Part shown: in pieces, positions 61,544-64,000 of the stretch
Numbering within the stretch: position 1 is the first letter of the stretch
How the letters are laid out: each line of letters starts with the position of its first letter
Assembly: GCA_025352125.1 (NCBI GenBank)
Contig: JANXTZ010000024.1
Location: 43,673 to 107,672, forward strand
Direction of reading: 5' to 3'
Length of the DNA stretch: 64,000 nt
From: Deinococcales bacterium
Lineage (GTDB): Bacteria > Deinococcota > Deinococci > Deinococcales > JAAFIG01
The notes under the pieces: model-generated
Seen by the model: the letters and a program-made list of their open reading frames with translations, nothing else
What the model was told of the DNA's origin: nothing
Databases searched by the model: none
Translations under genes and position numbers: made by a program

Positions 61544-62398
61544 ATGGAAAACAATTCTCCACTTGTTTTTGCGGCGTGGTTGCTCGAACATCTTGATTGG
61601 GTCAAATTGGTCGATGTGCGGTTTGCGCTCGGAAAACCCGATTTTGGACTTGAGGCGTATCAGGCTGGGCATCTTCCTGGTGCGGTGTTTCTCGATCTCG
61701 AACTCGATCTGTCCAGTCCAGTTCGAGATGATCGGGTCGGTGGTCGTCACCCCCTGCCGAATCCCGAAAAACTGGCGCAAAAACTCTCGAGCCTTGGCAT
61801 TGGTGACCCGGGTTTTGTGGTGTTTTACGATGACCCGAGTTCTGGGCAAGGTTTTTACGCGGCGCACGGCTGGTGGTTGCTGCGTTGGCTTGGACATGAC
61901 AAGGTGGCGGTGCTGGATGGCGGACTTCCAGCTTGGCTGGCGGCTGGCGGGAAACTCGAGACTGTCACAACCCCAACTTCGAGTGAGGCGTTTACGGCTC
62001 GAGTTCGACCTGAAATGGTGGTTGATGCCGATCAGGTGGCATCCAGAAACTCGAGCACCACATTGCTGGATTCTCGAGCCGCACCGCGCTACCGAGGCGA
62101 TATTGAGCCGCTCGATTGGAAGGCAGGGCATATTCCTGGCGCGATCAACATGGACTGGGCGGATGGTTTAGATTCAACAGGCAAGTTCAAAACTCCACTC
62201 GAGCAACAAGAACGATTTTTCAAACTCGAGGATTCAGAAGAGGTTTTGGTCTACTGCGGAAGTGGGGTCAGCGCAGGCGCGAACATGCTGGCGCTCGAGC
62301 TGGCTGGTGTGAAAAATACAAAACTTTATGCGGGAAGTTGGTCAGACTGGGTTTCAAACGCAGACCGTCCTGTCACCCTCGGCAGCGAAGCGGGTTAG
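61544..62398 (+). CDS. Thiosulfate/3-mercaptopyruvate sulfurtransferase
   Basis: A 284-aa two-domain rhodanese. The N-terminal inactive domain has LVDVRFALGKPDFG and the spacer HLPGAVFLDLE. The catalytic domain has LDSRAAPRYRGDIEPLDWKA and the active loop VYCGSGVSAGAN. CGSGVSA is close to the CGSGVTA loop of 3-mercaptopyruvate sulfurtransferase, so MST is preferred over thiosulfate rhodanese (CRKGVT). ATG 61544 fits the -10 spacing; ATG 61532 and 61535 lie inside the box. Its TAG stop lies within the next gene's -10. Confidence 0.9.
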   Translation: MENNSPLVFAAWLLEHLDWVKLVDVRFALGKPDFGLEAYQAGHLPGAVFLDLELDLSSPVRDDRVGGRHPLPNPEKLAQKLSSLGIGDPGFVVFYDDPSSGQGFYAAHGWWLLRWLGHDKVAVLDGGLPAWLAAGGKLETVTTPTSSEAFTARVRPEMVVDADQVASRNSSTTLLDSRAAPRYRGDIEPLDWKAGHIPGAINMDWADGLDSTGKFKTPLEQQERFFKLEDSEEVLVYCGSGVSAGANMLALELAGVKNTKLYAGSWSDWVSNADRPVTLGSEAG

Positions 62399-62401
62399 AG
62401 T
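62396..62401 (+). promoter_or_regulatory. -10 box embedded in the sulfurtransferase stop codon
   Basis: TAGAGT begins with the TAG stop of the upstream gene and lies 6 nt before ATG 62408. Confidence 0.52.
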
Positions 62402-62407
62402 GATTTC

Positions 62408-63232
62408 ATGCCCCTCAATGAACAATGGCTATCGTTTGACGTGGACAACCAACGCTGTCACGGCATGTTGCATCTGCCGCTCGAGCCTCTCGAAAAACCT
62501 GTTCCGTGCGTCTTGATGCTGCATGGTTTCACGGGTCAAGCCCTCGAGCCACACCGCTTTTTTGCCCACATCGCCAGGGCTTTCGCCGCAAACGGCATCG
62601 CCGCATTTCGCTTCGATTATCGCGGCAGTGGCAACTCTGAGGGTGATTTTTCTGAGATGACCGCGCAGCGCGAAGTTCAGGACGCTCGAGCGGCGTTGCG
62701 TTTACTCGAGACTCGTGCAGATTTAGACCGTGCCAGGTTTGGTTTGCTGGGGCTTTCAATGGGCGGCATGGTGGCGGCGCTCACGGCTGGATTGGAACCG
62801 TTCAAAGCCTTGAGTTTGCTCGCGCCAACCAAGCCGCAGCACATGCTCGGGGTTGTCCGTCAAGCCAAATCCGAGTCCGAAATTGATGCCTTGTTCGACT
62901 CCGAATTTGCTGGAACTCAATTTCCGCCCGTGATTCGTTTCAACTCGAGGCGCAAAGTGCTCGATTTTGGCGGCAATCCAGTCTCGAGCGGATTTTTTAA
63001 GGGCTTGCTCGGGTTGGATTCGGTCAAAAGTGCCGCGACGCATCAAGGCGCGAGTGTCGTGATTCACGGTTCGGACGACCTGACTGTACCCGTGGCGATT
63101 GGACAAGAGTACGCCCATGCCCTCAAAACCAGGTTGCTCGAAATTGCTGGCGGAAATCACACGTTTGATGATCTCGAGCACCAAAATCAAGTGATACAGC
63201 AGCTTCTCGGGTTTTACGGCTCGAGCTTGTAA
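62408..63232 (+). CDS. Alpha/beta hydrolase (esterase/acylpeptidase-like)
   Basis: A 274-aa serine hydrolase. LMLHGFTGQALEPHRFF (about residue 36) forms the oxyanion hole. FRFDYRGSGNSEGDF (about 77) is family-typical. LLGLSMGGMVAALTAG (about 115) has the nucleophile Ser, IHGSDDLTVPVAIG (about 218) the Asp and GGNHTFDDLEH (about 245) the His. It resembles cinnamoyl esterase/YqiA-like lipases, and its substrate is open. It is the last gene before the compositional break, and is followed by a canonical terminator. Confidence 0.88.
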   Translation: MPLNEQWLSFDVDNQRCHGMLHLPLEPLEKPVPCVLMLHGFTGQALEPHRFFAHIARAFAANGIAAFRFDYRGSGNSEGDFSEMTAQREVQDARAALRLLETRADLDRARFGLLGLSMGGMVAALTAGLEPFKALSLLAPTKPQHMLGVVRQAKSESEIDALFDSEFAGTQFPPVIRFNSRRKVLDFGGNPVSSGFFKGLLGLDSVKSAATHQGASVVIHGSDDLTVPVAIGQEYAHALKTRLLEIAGGNHTFDDLEHQNQVIQQLLGFYGSSL

Positions 63233-63243
63233 AAATAAAATGC

Positions 63244-63271
63244 AAAAACCCCGAATTGCTTCGGGGTTTTT
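63244..63271 (+). terminator. Rho-independent terminator after alpha/beta hydrolase
   Basis: AAAAACCCCGAA (63244-63255) pairs with TTCGGGGTTTTT (63260-63271) around TTGC. The U-run serves either strand, so it may also end tRNA-fMet transcription. Confidence 0.9.
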
Positions 63272-63275
63272 CTTC

Positions 63276-63352
<77 letters not shown>

Positions 63353-63551
63353 ACGCTTGTCAAGTTAGGCTGCTTGCCGCTTTCAACTTATTTAATATAG
63401 CAGAGTCATCCAAAGAGTACAACCCCCAAATTTAGGCGTGTCTCTGGGATAGGCAATTAGTGCGGAAAACAGGGTTGATAACTGGTTGTATATTAGGTAC
63501 AAGCTTTCGCCGATCGCCAGCTTCTCACACAGCTACTGGGCTACAGACACC
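63353..63551 (+). other. Foreign-looking intergenic region
   Basis: Upstream of the response regulator. AT-rich, without CTCGAG, and with one CGATCG (63511-63516). TATTTAATATAG near 63388 could be the fMet tRNA promoter box (minus strand) or chance. No gene is seen in these ~200 bp. Confidence 0.5.
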
Positions 63552-64000
63552 ATGCAGATATTGATTATTGAAGACGAAGTTGAAATTGCGGACCTGCTTC
63601 AGCTCTATTTAGAAAAAGAAGGCTTTACCTGCCGGGTCTGCCGGGACGGAATCAATGCGCTGGTCGTTTTTCAGGAAATGCAGCCGGACTTGGTGATTTT
63701 GGACCTGATGCTTCCGGGACTAGATGGTCTGGAAGTCTGTGCCCGCATTCGTCAAAAGCCCGGTCTTAAGGATCCCTACATTCTAATGCTGACCGCAAAA
63801 GGCGAAGAACTCGATCGGATCATTGGTCTATCGACTGGGGCCGATGATTATATGGTGAAACCCTTCAGCCCCAAGGAACTCGTCGCCCGTGCCCGCGCAT
63901 TATTAAGACGATCGCTGAGACAAGGCGGCCAAGGCAACAGTTATCAAACCGCTAGCTTTACCTTAGATCTCGACCAACGATCGGTATCTCGCCATCTCAA
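63552..64000 (+). CDS. OmpR-family response regulator, 3' end missing
   Basis: The first ~149 residues of a two-component response regulator, cut by the window end. MQILIIEDEVEIADLL has the acidic pair, VILDLMLPGLDG the phospho-acceptor Asp (about residue 53), LMLTAKG the Thr and YMVKPFSPKELVARARALLR the Lys. A linker follows and the winged-helix DNA-binding domain begins (ASFTLDLDQRSVS). Codon use and CGATCG copies (63812, 63909, 63978) differ from upstream genes, suggesting cyanobacterial DNA. Partner kinase unknown. Confidence 0.92.
   Translation, partial: MQILIIEDEVEIADLLQLYLEKEGFTCRVCRDGINALVVFQEMQPDLVILDLMLPGLDGLEVCARIRQKPGLKDPYILMLTAKGEELDRIIGLSTGADDYMVKPFSPKELVARARALLRRSLRQGGQGNSYQTASFTLDLDQRSVSRHL

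Larger units (their letters stand above)
1..63240. repeat. Highly iterated palindrome CTCGAG (HIP1-like), dispersed
   Basis: The hexamer CTCGAG recurs through the whole segment, inside genes in all three frames (Leu-Glu, x-Arg-x, x-Ser-Ser/Arg) and between genes. A manual count gives 16 copies in 61681-63240. Copies sit in terminator stems, in the riboswitch P1 helix and beside ribosome binding sites. Density falls in the opp genes (8 in about 3.97 kb), in secDF, and in the vapC and tnpA relics. No copy is seen after 63240. It is dispersed and has no spacers, so it is neither CRISPR nor a tandem repeat. Its function is unknown. Confidence 0.95.

Noticed and set aside
1..63240. CTCGAG copies considered as a CRISPR array, REP elements or restriction-cloning scars
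   Set aside because: They are irregularly spaced, lie within codons of conserved genes, and have no common flanks longer than the hexamer.
63353..64000. Tail interpreted as a prophage or genomic island integrated at tRNA-fMet
   Set aside because: There is no integrase, att repeat or mobility gene in view, and the acceptor mismatch indicates a join within the tRNA rather than a restored tRNA end, as integration normally produces. It cannot be excluded without the downstream sequence.

Overview
The first ~63.3 kb reads as one chromosomal segment of a Deinococcota (Deinococcus-like) bacterium of intermediate GC. This is inferred from gene content: a fused SecD-SecF, a split NAD synthetase (nitrilase subunit plus NadE), an acyl-ACP desaturase, a DUF1175 protein, and an OppA whose mature start looks like Deinococcus peptide-binding proteins. 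About twenty genes also show leaderless promoters of the form TAnnnT-N6-ATG. Most genes are housekeeping and densely packed. The strongest DNA-level signal is the palindrome CTCGAG, iterated in all reading frames and between genes (16 copies counted in 61681-63240, about 1 per 98 bp, against about 1 per 4 kb by chance). It resembles the HIP1 element of cyanobacteria but has a different core.

Layout. 1-6.6 kb: end of a UPF0114 protein, a Mn2+ (yybP-ykoY) riboswitch with terC, a zinc-ribbon protein, glycerate 2-kinase, ispH, an M3 oligopeptidase, a lipoprotein and an RHH-like protein. 6.7-19.8 kb: envelope genes murA, a beta-barrel protein, a ClC transporter, fasciclin, secDF, a YfaT-like protein, ftsH, a membrane protein, ddl and dinB-like. 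19.8-33 kb: nitrilase-nadE-DUF1152 operon, fumC, an M16C protease, tldD-tldE, an S41-like protein lacking its catalytic lysine, and miaB. 33.1-39.2 kb is the only accessory-looking part: a VapC-type toxin broken by an amber codon, recQ, a desaturase, an HD hydrolase, a beta-barrel protein and an IS200/IS605 tnpA relic with three internal stops. 39.2-49.6 kb: pseudokinase-PASTA protein, alpha/beta hydrolase with type II pantothenate kinase, the oppABCDF peptide importer, and a tRNA-Leu(CAA)-secG unit. 49.8-63.2 kb: LEA2 lipoprotein, TPR membrane protein, hisH, amidohydrolase, cupredoxin-like lipoprotein, DUF3293 and plsY on a shared divergent promoter, acyl-CoA synthetase, homoserine dehydrogenase, a 57-aa gene coupled to a LOG gene, sulfurtransferase and a second alpha/beta hydrolase.

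The last ~650 bp look foreign. CTCGAG disappears after 63.23 kb, the core CGATCG appears four times in 490 bp, and an OmpR-family response regulator of cyanobacterial type begins. The switch falls inside an initiator tRNA gene whose two acceptor strands do not match each other (5' CGCGGGA against 3' CCCTGCA). The simplest reading is an assembly chimera, or less likely a recombination, joined at the conserved core of tRNA-fMet.

Functional themes are envelope building and secretion (murA, ddl, ftsH, secDF, secG, plsY, beta-barrel proteins, PASTA), peptide import and degradation (opp, M3, M16C, TldD/E), lipid metabolism (desaturase, acyl-CoA synthetase, PlsY, ispH) and cofactors (NAD, CoA). No phage, CRISPR array or defence island was found.
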